From Acer yangbiense (lineage: Eukaryota; Streptophyta; Magnoliopsida; Sapindales; Sapindaceae), in the NCBI GenBank assembly GCA_008009225.1, contig CM017764.1, positions 24,756,138-24,820,137 on the forward strand: a stretch of 64,000 nucleotides of DNA. The letters run 5' to 3'. Made by a program: the position numbers and the translations under genes. This document shows positions 19,827 to 32,906 of this stretch, piece after piece. The stretch's first letter is position 1, and each line of letters starts with the position of its first letter. The notes under the pieces were generated by a model. The model did not search any database. It was not told the origin of the DNA and saw only the letters and a program-made list of their open reading frames with translations.

Positions 19827-20530
19827 AGACTCTATCGAAAACTTAACGTTAAGATTCAATATCCAATACCTCAAAACATCCATATGATGATATTCTACTC
19901 TCATTTAATAAATGGAGCCACGATGTCCATATCTATAAATGAAGTCCTCTATCGATTAACAAATGAATACCACCAAACTATCGAGGATAGAATATGCTAT
20001 AAAATCGTACTTATTGATAACTCAAATGATAACACTTGCAACCATAAGTCCATCATTTATCTCAGGATTAAGATAGACTCTCCGATTGTCCTGATAATGA
20101 AAAAACTTTTATCTACTGACGGTTCTAGATAAAGTATTTCATTGTGATCCTATTCAATACACCCAGTGCACTAGATTCTTTTACTCGAAGACCCTTCGAT
20201 GATTTCAGACTCATCATAACTCATTTGATCCCACTCAAATGCTAGCAAAAGAATTCTACAACTTTAACAAGATAAAGGTGCCCAACCTTTAACTTAAGTT
20301 GTGAACATTATTCAAAACTAACTAAAGAATTGTGTCTACCTCATACATATCCAGATGTACGAACAATTCTTCTTTTCTCATAGTCTTTTAACCTTATGAT
20401 TAGTTACTTTGACAATTATAATATTAAACTATAAATGCTATAAGATTTGTTAAACCAGAAATCACTTTATTAATATGAAAAGATTGTCAATTACAATTTT
20501 ACACTCTTGCTATTGAGCATAATCCTAACA
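19827..20530 (-). mobile_element. Copia-B 3' LTR, truncated
   Basis: About 700 bp that match, reversed, the first part of the full 2433-bp LTR at 26657-29089. It ends at 20530 with the reversed LTR start (TGTTAGGATTATGC on the minus strand), immediately next to the PPT. The U5 two-thirds have been lost at the junction near 19826. Confidence 0.85.
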
Positions 20531-20541
20531 ATCTCCCATTT
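20531..20541 (-). promoter_or_regulatory. Polypurine tract of the minus-strand Copia-B
   Basis: Minus-strand AAATGGGAGAT directly precedes the LTR start TGTTAGG. This is the expected plus-strand priming site and fixes the 3' LTR boundary at 20530. Confidence 0.75.
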
Positions 20542-20544
20542 GCG

Positions 20545-21520
20545 CTATAGCAAATGTGTCATATCTCTCATGCCCATGTTCTCTAGGTGCCCATCGAAAC
20601 TCTTTTGTGGTAGAGCCTTTGTGAAGGGATCCACTAGATTTTCTGCTGACGCGATTTTGGTAATCGTCACGTCACCCCTATGCACAATCTCCCTAAGAAG
20701 ATGATACTTCCTTTCAATGTGTTTACCTCTCTTATGACTTCTTGGTTCTCTCGAATTAGCCACTGCTCCACTGTTATCATAGTAGATAGTGATCTGCTTA
20801 TTTGCATTGGGAACCACTTCCAAGTCAATCGGGGAATTGGCGGAGCCAAACAGCCTCTTTAGCAGCTTCGCATGCAGCAACATACTTAGCTTCCATGGTG
20901 GAATCAGCAATACAATATTGCTTGATACTCCTCCATATGACTGTTCCTCTTCCAATAGTAAATACAAATCCTGATGTGGATTTTCTGTTAGTCAGAATCC
21001 GACTGAAAATCAGAATTTGTATACCCAATAGGAATCAAATCCCCTCCTGAGTATACAAGCATATTATCTCTCGTTCTCCTAAGATACTTAAAAATATGCT
21101 TGACTGCCGTCCAATGATCAGGACCAGGTTTCGAATGAAACCTGCTAACTATGCCCACAGCAAAACAAATATCTGGTCTAGAGCATTGCATGCATGAGAC
21201 TTCCAATTGCCGAGGCATTTGGAATCCTACTCATGAATTGCTCTTCATGCTCATTCTTAGGAACTTGTTCCTTAGAAAGTTTGATTCCATTTCTGAAAAG
21301 TAACATACCTTTCTTGGAATCTTGCATGGAAAATCTAGACAAGATTTTATCTATGTATGAAGCTTGGGATAGTGCAATCGTTCTATTCTTTCTATCCCTC
21401 ATTACTTGGATATCAAGAATATAACTTGCTTCTCCTAAGTTCTTCATATCAAATTGTTTTGCTAACCATTCTTTTACTGATGTCAATACACCTACATCGT
21501 TTCCAATGAGTAGTATATCA
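20545..21520 (-). pseudogene. Copia-B reverse transcriptase remnant and RNase H
   Basis: Minus-strand reading gives YVDD at the RT active site (near 21520), VLTSVKEWLAKQFDMKNLGE, ASYIDKILSRFSMQ and IPNASAIGSLMHAML. RNase H follows: KSTSGFVFTIGRGTVIWRS, ADSTMEAKYVAACEAAKEAV, YYDNSGAVANSREPRSHKRG and LVDPFTKALPQ, in copia order. Several frameshifts separate the blocks. The palm and fingers of RT before YVDD are missing (see 21521-22799). It cannot reverse transcribe. Confidence 0.85.
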
Positions 21521-22799
21521 TCAACATAAAGAATTTAGGAAAACCAACTTGTCGCCATTAATCCTTTTGCATACACAAGGTTCGTCACAGCTTGATCGAA
21601 CCTTATGTTCCTCACAGCTTGATCGAACCTTATGTTCCAGGATCAGGATGCTTGCTTTAATCCATATTTGGATTTTTGCAACTTGCATTGCCTTTTGCCA
21701 ATGGCGACCATCAACATGCTCCATTGCTTCCTTATGTGTGTAGGGATTATCGTCGTCTAGGTGATTCTCTATTGATTCTCCCAGACCGATGTATCTCTCG
21801 GGTTTTCTACTAACCCTCCCACTACAACGAGGAATGGTAGGTTGTTGACTTTGTGATGGTGCGGAACTTACAATTGGGCTAGGTTGTGTAACCTCTTGTG
21901 GAATTGTATCTCCTGACATCTCATTCAGGACAATTCTACTTTTGGGTACGAAATCATTCATATATTCCTTTTCCAGAAATTTAGCATTTGTTGAAACAAA
22001 TACTTTAAGATCTGAAGGGCTATAGAAATAATATCCCTTAGTTTCTTTTGGATACCCCACAAATATGCATGTTTCCAAATGGGACTCCATCTTTTCTGTC
22101 TTTCCTTTTAACACATGCGCAGGACAACCAAATGTCCTTAAGTGTTGTAAATTAGGTTTTCGCCCAGTCCACAACTCATGCGGTGTTTGAGGAATCGACT
22201 TAGATGGTATATCGTTTAGAATGTATATTGCAGTTTGTAAAACATATCCCCAAAAAGAATTAGGAAGTGCTAAATAACTCAACATAGACCTAACCATATT
22301 CAAAAGAGTTCTATTTCTCCTTTCTGCCACCCCATTCTGTTGAGGTGTACCTGGTGTAGAAAACTGAGAAATAAATCCATTATCAACAAGATATTGCTGA
22401 AACTCACCAGATAGATATTCTCCACCACGATCAGATCTCAAGATTTTTATGTTTATCTAGCTGATTTTCCACTTCAACTTTAAATGCTTTGAACATGTCA
22501 AAAGCATCAGACTTATGTCTCATGAGATATACATAGCCAAATCTCGAGTAATCATCTGTGAAAGTGATGAAGTACTCATATCCATCTCTAGCTTGAATGC
22601 TCATAGGACCACATACATCAGTATGCATTAATCCTAAACATTCAGTGGCTCTTGTGCCTTTGGTCCTGAACGATCTTTTGGTCATTTTACCTTCCAAACA
22701 GGATTCACAAGTTGGTAGATCATCAACATTTAAGTCATTTAAAGGTCCATCACTAACCAATCTTTTAATCCTATTAAGGTTAATATGACCTAGGCGCAA
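21521..22799 (-). pseudogene. Copia-B integrase, fused by deletion to the end of RT
   Basis: Contains the integrase zinc motif (RLGHINLNRI...CESCLEGK) and the catalytic D,D,E context (LMHTDVCGP, RSDRGGEYLSGEF). PGTPQQNGVAERRNRTLL, LRTFGCPAHVLKG and CIFVGYPKETKGYYFYSP follow, then HWQKAMQ where RT should begin. Instead the sequence jumps to KLQKS-YGLK-AS-SWNIRFDQ, an RT motif normally several hundred bases downstream, and then DEPCVCKRINGD. A frameshift splits the integrase near 22441. A 27-bp in-frame tandem duplication lies at 21585-21638. Confidence 0.88.
21585..21638. repeat. 27-bp tandem duplication
   Basis: Two head-to-tail copies of a 27-bp unit beginning 'tcacagcttgatcgaacc', absent from the plus-strand Copia-B at 63830-63860. 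It adds nine residues in frame and arose after the two copies diverged. Confidence 0.9.
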
Positions 22800-22820
22800 A
22801 TGGCATAGGTAGGTTTCATC

Positions 22821-23330
22821 TTATGATAATTTTACTCTTTTATGGTTAGGTTGCATTAATTCTGTGTCTAATAAGTGAGAGATATTTCTATGTAAATAGA
22901 ATAGACCATTTTCCAATGTACCTTTGCAAACAAATTTGTCATCTTTACTAATAATAAAAAATTTATTAAAAGTAAGCGAATATTCAAATTTATTTAAACA
23001 AGAAACTGAAATTAAATTTCTCTTCAATTGAGGTACATAATAAATGTCTATCAAATCTAAATGCCTACTAGAATCTAGATTAACTCTAATATCTCCTACT
23101 GCACTAGCAGACACCAACGCTCCGTTGCCTAAACGCAAGTTGATTTCATTTTTATTCAGCCTTCTCCTTTCTTGAAACCCCCATAAGGAATAACAAACAT
23201 GATTATTGGCTACTGAGTCTACGATCCAAGAATCTGCCAGTAAACATGTTTCAAGATAATTCACATTACCTTGTTCCTTCTTATTCTGAGACTTTGGGCA
23301 ATTACTTTTCCAATGTCTCTTTTCACCACA
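22821..23330 (-). pseudogene. Copia-B gag zinc knuckle and protease
   Basis: The minus strand encodes a damaged zinc knuckle (FFFCGEKRHWKSNC, first Cys replaced by Phe), then WIVDSVANNHVC where an aspartic protease normally has DSGA(T/S)NHVC. INLRLGNGALVSASAVGDI, YYVPQLKRNLISVSCLN and VCKGTLENGLFYLH follow. The Gly of the protease DSG triad is Val. The plus-strand relative at 62185-62636 shares that Val. Confidence 0.85.
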
Positions 23331-25173
23331 AAAGAAGAACTTCCTTTTGATCTTGGTTACTTTCTTAATCTCCTCTTGGTAGGCCCAAGTTGCTTTTTCT
23401 TCTGTTATTCCTTGACCTTCTGACGGGTCTTAACAGTAGCAACTTTACCAACCATATGAATCTCTTCTAGAGACATCATTATATCAGCAGCATACCTCAT
23501 TCCTTCATGCTGCTGTTGCAACACGTCGGAGATGGTAGCCATTTGGCTATCTCATTCAAGGTCTTCCATTGCTCATACTCGTCTCTTTGCATCACAATAG
23601 ATTCATTAGTGGGAGCAGGTTGTTTTTAGGAGTAGTCAGAACAAACTTATGTTTTTCAACTTGCAGCAACAACCCAATTTTCCTTTTTCCATGTGGCATA
23701 ATTATCACTGGTTAAAATATTTATCTTTTAGGATGATCATTAGGGATGGGGTCATGATTTCTTAATAAAACAAAATTATATATGAGTAAATAATCATGTT
23801 TTAGCACTTTCGAATATTTATCTTGAATTAAATATATAATTCAATCGTCAAAATTCAACGATGATCCAACACCCATAAATGTTATGCCTCCTTTGGGAGT
23901 ACGTACATTTATTAGTTGGACTAGGTCCCACCTAATTGTTAACATAACAACTAGCGTTTTCAATTTTAGCCTTGCAATTTTATTGACAAGAACTCTTGGG
24001 AGGATATCAATAAAATTACATTGAGTGTGTTACCAAGATATTGACGCTCAATATATTCTCTCACGAAAATCCATCATTTGGGAGTAGATCTCGTTTGAGT
24101 CAATTGTCTAGTCTATCCTTGTAAGGAAGTATATTGCTAAATTCCATTCATGGACGCCGCTTGGGGGGGTTACCAATAAAACATAAAGCTCAACTAACCT
24201 TGGAGGCCGTAGGTGTTTGCAAAACACCTTCTCCCACTCAATTATTTAAGGCGTGTGATTAAATTCCATAGAATGATTTACCATGTTGTCTAGATGCCAA
24301 TTAGATACCTATATCATTCAATGCATGTTCATACCAAAAGAGATATATGAGTGGCACTCCTATTCTATATGACATGTTATCATACAATAACAAATATTGT
24401 AATATTTACGAAAAATAAATAGCCACAATTTTGGTCCATCCTAGAAAAGCAAGTAAATTACATTTGTTTGGAATACAATAAAACTCCTTTCTTGGCGAAC
24501 AAGTCTTCAAGCGGCCATCGTCCACTCGCACACCCCTTGGCTGCCTCCTATGGGCGTGCGCACCCCACAACCACACAAAGGGCTGCCGTGCGCAGCCCAT
24601 GACAAACCAAGGGCTGTCGTGCGCAGCCCATAGCTTCACATGCATAGTTGCGTGCTAACTTGCACACATGCATGTAGCTATGGTGCGCATCGTCCCATAC
24701 TCGTTCCGGTTGCATCCAATTCTTCAAAACTTCAAATCTTCTATACTTGAAAATATTACAGCAGTGTATTTACATATAAAATACTGCAGTTTTTTTTTTT
24801 TTTTTTTTTTAAATAAACCTACTACAGTATTTTTAACAATAAATAGTGCAGTATTTTTTAATACAATTTATACTGTAGAATTTTTATTACAATAGAAAAA
24901 TAAAAAAAACTTAGCAACTACCAAGAAGGAATTATGGCGATAATAGACCACCCTTCTTGTTACAATTCCGAAACAAAAAATACATTGAAATTCTAGGACC
25001 AAAATCGAGCAATAACAATTCACTTTATAATAACATATATAAATCCATACATTCCACATGTAATTATATATGAGAATACCTAGAGTGTCATCTCTTTCTA
25101 AAACATGCATAATCACAATAAAAAGAAATTGATTCACGTATATATACATTAATTAATCAAAGGGTACAACCAA
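23331..25173 (-). other. Copia-B gag remnant and long 5' leader
   Basis: Only traces of gag-like sequence remain near 23331-23620 (counterpart of 61883-62100). The rest, to the PBS, has no credible gene. It contains a GC-rich inverted-motif block at 24490-24680 (repeats of gggctgc(c/t)gtgcgcagccc), and poly-T/poly-A with 'actgcagt' palindromes at 24760-24900. The plus-strand copy has the same leader at 59417-60960. Confidence 0.6.
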
Positions 25174-25186
25174 GCTCTGATACCAA
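25174..25186 (-). promoter_or_regulatory. Primer-binding site of the minus-strand Copia-B
   Basis: Minus-strand TTGGTATCAGAGC one base after the LTR end TTTTCCCTACA. Complementary to initiator tRNA-Met. Confidence 0.9.
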
Positions 25187-25187
25187 T

Positions 25188-28100
25188 TGTAGGGAAAAAT
25201 ACGTTTGCACGCAGCGGAAGCGAGACTAAAATAGGTTTAGTATATTTCAAAAAATTTTCCTTTTTAAAGATGAACCTTAACCCTTTAATTAATTAACATA
25301 TAATAAAGATATTGTACCTTTGTCGCGTGATCCGATTGACGTTGCGTCAATGGTAATCCGCAAGATCTTCCAATCCAATCACGAACGTGAATCACCTAGG
25401 AGCGTGGTCTCCCTTCTCTTTGAATTGTGTACCTGAGGAAAGATAACAAAACTTTTTCTTTTTCGTTAGTCACAATAAATTCCAAGAGGCTACAAAGAAT
25501 GTTCCGGTCACTTTTGAATTCACAATCGTTAGATCGAAACTCGCGTGAACCTTATTCGAAATTGTGCACAAAACCTTTTGATATAAAAGTTACTAGTGCA
25601 CTATCGAAATAAAAACAAACTTTTCTCTCTTTTCCTCTTAGCCGAATTCTCACACTAACCTAAGAGTTGGATTCTATTTTTCTCACGTAAAAGAAAAATA
25701 ACTCTCAAAAAGGCACTAGGTTTATTTTTTATCAATATAATATATATACATATATATGTCGCATGAATTCCTTGCTGAATATAATATGTATGTTCAACGA
25801 ATTATGCTTGCCTTATAATCAATATATATATATATCCTAATATATATCAAATTCTGCATGCTGTTTCAATATATATATCTATAATATATATCTCAATATG
25901 TATATATCTATATATTCCGCATGATTTATAAATATATCTATATATATTCCGGCCAATTGCCATATATATTTCATATATATCTATATATTGAGGCCGAAAT
26001 CCTTTACCATGTAGGATTTCTGTTTTTTGACTTAAATCCTAACCCTAGGTAGATTTCCTTAGAATTCCAAACCCTAATCCAACTCTTTAATGTATTTGTG
26101 ACTATATCAAAGACTTCCTAATTTGACTAGATAAATAAATTCCCTTTATTTATCTACTTATCAAATAAAGTCTTTAATATTTATTATACTACCACAATAG
26201 TATACTACTAAGAAACATATTTCCTAGTCAGAAAAAGATTTTGATTTTTAATTAAATAATTAATCAATCAATTAATTAATTTTCATTTAATCAATTAATA
26301 AAAATAAAACAATATAATATTTATATATATCTCGGCCATGTGCCATATATATTAATATATCTATATATTGTTTTTCCATTTTATTAAATCCATTGGACCT
26401 TAACAAAAGGCCCACATGTGAACTAGGCCCATTCTTACTAAAAGAAACAAGTCCACATGCCTTAATACAATTCTAGATGGACCCATAAATTAGTTCAGTA
26501 GAATATATCAAGTGATTCATGCAAGTCCGTGTGGATTGGGGATCTTGGCGGGCCTATCTAAATTTAAGCTCCAATAGACATAACCCAATTACAATCAACA
26601 AATGATTCACTTATGTTCAATCTATTAATTTTAGTTCATTCCACTAAAGAACTAAATGTTAGGATTATGCTCAATAGCAAGAGTGTAATAATGTTTTTGA
26701 CAATCTATTCATATTAATAATGTGATTTCTGGTTTAACCAATCTTATAGCATTTATAGTTTAATTATTATAATTGTCAAAAGTAAATAATCATAAGGTCA
26801 AAAGACTATGAGAAAAGAAGAATTGTTCATACATCTGGATATGTATGAGGTAGACACAATTCTTTAGTTAGTCTTGAATAATGTTCACAACTTAAGTTAA
26901 AGGTTGGGCACCTTTATCTTGTTAAAGTTGTAGAATTCTTTTGCTACCATTTGAGTGGGATCAAATGAGTTATGATGAGTCTAAAATCATCGGAGGGTCT
27001 TCGAGTAAAAGAATCTAGTGCACTGGGTGCATTGAACAGGATCACAATGAAATACTTTATCTAGAACCGTCAGTAGATAAAAGTCTTTCATTATCAGGAC
27101 AATCGGAGAGTCTATCTTAATCCTGAGATAAATGATGGACTTATGGTTACAAGTGATATCATTTGAGCTATCAATGAGTACGATTATATAGCATAGTCTA
27201 TCTTCGATAGTTTGGTGGTATTCATTTGCTAATCGATAGAGGACTTCATTTATAGATATGGACATCGTGGCTCCATTTATTAAATGAGAGTATAATATTA
27301 TCATATGGATGTTTCGAGGTATTGGATATTAAATCTCAACGTTGAGTTTTCGATAGTGTCTATTGAAAACATGGCTTCTGGACAAGTCAAAGTATCCAAG
27401 TTCAAAACGTGGTCATATGAGTAAATATGGTAACTAGGAGAGCTATAGGTGGTCTATGAGCTCTTAGCGATTACTGATATTATTCACGAGGATACACCAT
27501 CTCCAATAAGATTGTCTAGGGTATGAATGAGAAACATCTTCTTATTCTATCTTTATTTAAGAGTTCAATTTTAGCTATTTAGTGGAATGAGTTAAAATTA
27601 ATAGATCAGACCTAAGTGAATCATTTGTTGATTGTGATTAGGTTATGTCTATTGAAATTTAAATTTAGATAGCCTGCCAAGATCCCCAATCCACACGTAC
27701 TTGCATGGATCACTTGATATATTCTACCGGACCAATTTATGGGTCCATCTAGAATTGTACTTAATATATTAAGAATATAATTTACACATTATTTATTTAA
27801 TGGGCTGTTAAATTATATTAATATATTAATGAAAGACATGTGGGCTTGTTTCTTTTAGTAAGAATATGTCTAGTTCACATGTGGGCTTTTTATTAAGGTC
27901 CAATGGATTTAATAAAATGGAAAAATAATATATAGCCCATGATAGAGTACTTGGGCGGCAAGGCTAATAAATTGGCTTATTATATTATTTTATTTTATTA
28001 TTTAATTAAATGGAAGTTAATTAATTAATTATTTAATTATTTAATTAATGATCAAAATCTTTTTCTGACTAGGAAATATGTTTCTTAGTAGTATACTATT

Positions 28101-30000
28101 GTTGGTAGTATAATAAGAATCAAAGTCTTTATTTGATAAGAAGATAAATAAAATGAATTTATTTATCTAGTCAAATTAGGAAGTCTTTGATATAGTCACA
28201 AATACACTAAAGAGTTGGATTAGGGTTTGGAATTCTAAGAAATCTACCTAGGGTTAGGATTTAAGTCAAAAGAACCAAATCCTACATGGTAGAGGATTTC
28301 AGCCACAATATATAAATATATATGATGAATGCATGCAGAATTGATTAGTGCAATATAGATATATATATATATTTTGTTTAGGCGTGTAGATTTTGTGCAC
28401 TTATAATATGTGTGCAGAATTTATGCAATATATATAGTGATATATGATATTATATGGCAAGTAGAATTCAAATAGACATATATAGATTTTGGCAAGTGAT
28501 TTGCGGCATATATATATATATATATATATATTCTTGATATAGAATTAAAAGAACCCTAAGGCTAGGCTTGAGAGTTAATTTCTTTTGCTTGAGAAAAATA
28601 AAATCCAACTCTGAGACTAGTGTGATTATTTTCGGCCAAGAGAAAAGTGAGAAGAGATTGTTCTTATTTCGATAGTGCACTGGTAACTTTTACACCAAAA
28701 GGTTTTGTGCACAATTTCGAATAAGGTTCACGCGAGTTTCGATCTAACGATTGTGAATTCAAAAGTGACCGGAACATTCTTTGTAATCTCTTGGAATTTA
28801 TTGTGACTAACGATCAAGAGAAGAGATTTTGATTTCCATCCTTCAGGTATGCAATTCAAAGAAAGGGAGACCACGCTCCTAGGTGATTCACGTTCGTGAT
28901 TGGATTGGAAGATCTTACGGATTACCATCGACGCAAGTTAATCAGATCACGCGACAAGAGGTATGTTACTTTTTGATACGTATGTTTAATTAATTAAAGG
29001 GTTAAGGTTCAAATATGGAAAAATTTTAAACTGTACTAAAACCCCTTTTTAGTCTCGCTTCCGCTGCGTTGATCATATTTTTCCCTACACTAAAATTGCA
29101 CTCTTAAATAAAAATGGAATAAGTAAATGATTCTCATTCATACCCTAAACAATCTTATTAGAGATGGTGTATCCTCGTGAAGAATATCAGTAATCGCCAA
29201 GAGCTCATAGACCGCCTATAGTTCTCCAAGTTACTATATTTACTCATATGACCACATTTTGAACTTGGATATTTTGACTTGTCCAGAAGCCTTGTTTCAA
29301 TAGACTCTATCGAAAACTTAACGTTAAGATTCAATATCCAATACCTCAAAACATCCATATGATGATATTCTACTCTCATTTAATTAATGGAGCAATGATG
29401 TCCATATCTATAAATGAAGTCTTCTATCGATTAACAATTGAATACCACCAAACTATCGAGGATAGACTATGCTATATAATCGTACTCATTGATAACTCAA
29501 ATGATAACACTTTATAAGTCCATCATTTATCTCAGGATTAAGATAGACTCTTCGATTGTCCTGATAATGAAAAAACTTTTATCTACTGACGGTTCTAGAT
29601 AAAGTATTTCATTGTGATCCTATTCAATGCACCCAGTGTACTAGATTCTTTTACTCGAAGACCATTCGATGATTTCAGACTCATCATAACTCATTTGATC
29701 CCACTCAAATGCTAGCAAAAGAATTCTACAACTTTAACAAGATAAAGGTGCCCAACCTTTAACTTAAGTTGTGAACATTATTCAAGACTAACTAAAAAAT
29801 TGTGTCTACCTCATACATATCCAGATGTACGAACAATTCTTCTTTTCTCATAGTCTTTTGACCTTATGATTATTTACTTTGACAATTATAATATTAAACT
29901 ATAAATGCTATAAGATTTGTTAAACCAGAAATCAGTTTATTAATATGAAAATATTATCAATTACAATATTACACTCTTGCTATTAAGCATAATCCTAACA
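25188..30000 (-). mobile_element. Copia-B 5' LTR, split by a solo LTR
   Basis: The U5 terminus (TGTAGGGAAAAATACG in plus reading) is at 25188 and the U3 start (minus TGTTAGGATTATGC) is at 30000. The two parts, 25188-26656 and 29095-30000, total about 2.37 kb, in line with the 2433-bp solo LTR inserted between them. AT-dinucleotide tracts lie at 25740-25990 and 26310-26360. No coding content. Confidence 0.88.
26657..29089 (+). mobile_element. Copia-B solo LTR with TSD CTAAA, opposite orientation inside a Copia-B LTR
   Basis: TGTTAGGATTATGC...TTTTTCCCTACA, 2433 bp, flanked by CTAAA at 26652-26656 and 29090-29094. It is the only uninterrupted full-length LTR of this family here and so defines its size. 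It sits antiparallel within the 5' LTR of the same family. An AT-dinucleotide run of ~24 bp is at 28507-28531. No open frame of note. Confidence 0.93.
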
Positions 30001-30042
30001 TGTTCTAATATTAATCTAGAGGGGGGTGAATAGATTTTAACC

Positions 30043-32906
30043 TAGAATGCAAGAGAAGGAGCTTATGAGTTCTTACACACTGGCTCTTCAAACGGAGGAG
30101 GATTTTTTGAGGCAAAAATCTAGAGTTCAATGGCTTAAGGCTGGTGACCGTAACACCTCCTCTTTTTTCAAAGTCATCAATGGAAGACGCAATAGAAGTA
30201 AGATCCTCTCTATTACTGGAGAAGATGGTTCCTTGATTGAAGGAGATACTCAAATCAAATCTGAGGTTGTTCGTCACTTCCAAAATATTCTTGGTTGCTC
30301 TTTGCCTTCTAGACATGGTTCTCGTCCTTTGAGAAATGTTATTGATAAACACATCTCCACTGATCAAGCTGATTTCATGAGTAGAGAGATCACAAATGAT
30401 GAAATTCGTGAGGTTTGCTTTTCTCTCCACCCTAATAAGGCTCCTGGTCCATATGGTTTTAATGCTCATTTCTTCAAGAAGACGTAGCACATCGTTGGTA
30501 ATGATGTTATTAATGCTATTCAAAAATTCTTTCGTACTGGCCTTTAGACGTAGCACTCATTTCTTCTTAAAGAGCTCAATGCTACGATTCTTGCTTTGGT
30601 CCCTAAGGTCCCTAATCCGTCTAAAATGACAGACTTTAGACCAATCTCTTGCTGCAACACTCTCTACAAGATCATTGCCAATAGAATCAAGCCTTGTCTT
30701 CCTGGCATTATTAGCCCCTCCCAATCAGCCTTTGTGGCAGGTAGGAGAATTGTAGACAACATTCTTCTTGTTAATTACCACAAAGATGACGGTACACCAA
30801 AGTTGGCCCTTAAGGTGGATTTGATGAAAGCATTTGATATGGTTGATTGGGGCTTCTTACTTGACACTCTTGCTGCATTTCAGTTTCCTTTGAAAGTCAT
30901 AAATTGGATTAGAGCTTGCGTTACTACTCCTAAGTTCTCTATCTCTATTAATGGTGAGCTTGCTGGTTTCTTCTCCGGAAAGAGGGGTCTTCGACAAGGG
31001 GACCCTATGTCTCCATATCTCTTTGTTATGGCTATGGAGGTCCTCTCGAAACTTTTAGCAAATCATATTGCGGACTCTCCTAACTTAAAATATCATTGGA
31101 AGTGCGACAAGATTAAGGTTTCTCACATTTGCTTTGCTGATGATCTTATTATGTTTTGCCATGGTTCCTATCATTCAGCTCTTGTTCTCAAATCAGCCCT
31201 CGATGAGTTCTCCTTGTTGTCGGGTCTTAGTGCTAATCATGCTAAGAGCAACACTTTCATTTCTAGAGTGCCCAATGCAATTAGTCAGTAGCTCATCAAC
31301 CTTTTTGGTTACATGGTTGGTTCCCTTCCTATTCGTTATTTGGGGATTCCTATTATCTCTTCTAAATTGAATTTGCGTGATTGCTCTCCCCTTGTTGATA
31401 AAGTTTCGAGTAGACTTTCTTCTTGGTTGAATCGGTGCCTTTCTTATGCTGGTCGTCTTCAACTTATTATCTCGATCTTAACTAGTAGTCAAGTGTTTTG
31501 GGCTAGTCATCTTTGTCTTCCTAAGAAGGTCTTAAAGGTTATTGAGCAGAAATTTCGTAGCTTTTTATGGAATGGGGTTGAAGGTAGCAGCAAAGGTTCT
31601 AAAATTGCTTGGTCCGATATTTGTATTCCTAAAAAAGAGGGTGGTCTTAGAATCAAGGACCTCTCTTTGTGGAATAAGGTGCTAATGATTAGGCACATTT
31701 GGAATCTGGTTTATGGCACTAATAATCTTTGGACTTCTTGGATCAATGCCTACCACCTCAAAGGTTCAAGTTTGTGGGAGGTGAAAGCTCCTCATACCTG
31801 TTCTTGGAATTGGAGAAAGCTACTTCATCTTAGGCCTTTAGTTCGTCCTTTATTTCAGCACATTATTGGTAGTGGCTTGAACACTTCCTTATGGTTTGAT
31901 AATTGGCACCCTGATAGCCCTATTCGTTCAAAATGGAGTTCTTGTGTTATCTATGATTCTAGTCTCCCTATTAATGCAAAGGTTAATGCCAATGTCCGTG
32001 GTGATAATTGGAGATGGCCTGTTGCTATGTCAATTGATCTTGTTGAAATAAAGAGTTGTATGCCTTCTTACAATCCAAACTCCATTTTAGATGATATTAT
32101 TCGGTGGATCCCCTCTCCAAATGGTATTTATTCTGCTGCTTCTGCTATGGAGTCTCTTAGAACCCATCACTCTCTTGTTCCTTGGTTTAATATTGTGTGT
32201 TTCCCTCAGAATATTCCGAGGATGGGTTTCATCATTTGGTTGACTATTAAAGGTAGGCTTTCTACCTTGGACTGTGTTCAGCGCTACGATCCTCAAGTTA
32301 TTGCTACATGTGTCCTTTGCAATTCTCAAAATGAAACTCATGCCCATCTTTTCTTTGAGTGTTTGTATAGCAAAGCCATTTGGACTCATCTCTTGAACAA
32401 TTGTGGTTGTACTTGGATTGGTCTCAGCTGGAATGATTTAATTGATTGGATTTCCATTCATTGGAAAGGGAACTCTCCTTCCACTGTGACTAAAAAGCTT
32501 TGCCTTGCAGTGGCTGTCTACTTTATTTGGAGAGAGTGAAATTGTCGTATTTTAAAGAGCTCTAGAAGGCCTAATGCAGAGGTTGCCCGGACCATTATTG
32601 ACATTATTCCTAGCCGGCTTTGTTATATCAATTTGAAGGATTGGCCTCTAATTGCTATGAATTAGAATGTAACCTCTAGATGATACTTGTGTTGTTGGCT
32701 ATTTGTTTGCTTTCTTTTGTGTTTTTTTTTTTTGCTTTGTTAAAGCTTTTGTTTAGCTCTTGTTTATGAGCTTGTTGTTTTTGAGCTTTTTGTTGAGCTT
32801 GTTTTGGGCCTTTGTGATCTGGTTTCTTTGTTTCCTGGGGTATGCCCCTTGTTTTTGTACATTCTTTCCTCTTTCTATGATACTATTTATTTACCCAAAA
32901 AAAAAA
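30043..32906 (+). mobile_element. 5'-truncated L1-like LINE with 11-bp TSD
   Basis: About 2.86 kb ending in ATTTATTTACCC and poly-A (32896-32907). The direct repeat AGATTTTAACC flanks it at 30032-30042 and 32907-32917, a typical target-primed insertion. Only the later part of ORF2 is present; ORF1 and the endonuclease are missing. The 3' UTR (32540-32890) is T/G-rich with repeated 'tttgtttagctct/gagctt' words. Confidence 0.92.
30047..32660 (+). pseudogene. LINE ORF2 fragment: reverse transcriptase and zf-RVT region
   Basis: Reads RVQWLKAGDRNTSSFFKVIN, NKAPGPYGFNAHFFKK, then PKVPNPSKMTDFRPISCCNT, SQSAFVAGRRIVDNILL, ALKVDLMKAFDMVDW, GLRQGDPMSPYLFVMAMEVL and HICFADDLIMFCHG (FADD active site). 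LPIRYLGIPIISSKLN, SYAGRLQLI, KKEGGLRIKDLSLWNK and finally CVLCNSQNETHAHLFFEC, a C-terminal zinc-binding region of plant L1 ORF2, complete the order. In-frame stops occur near 30486, 30546, 31289 and 32537. Dead on arrival or since decayed. Confidence 0.9.

Noticed and set aside
25174..25186. tRNA-Met gene at the TTGGTATCAGAGC sites
   Set aside because: Only the 13-18 base primer-binding site is present next to LTR ends; no cloverleaf sequence follows.
30001..30005. TGTTC as the TSD of the minus-strand Copia-B element
   Set aside because: The left end of that element is truncated at 19826, so no partner can be checked, and TGTTC is also the expected SIRE-type LTR terminus.
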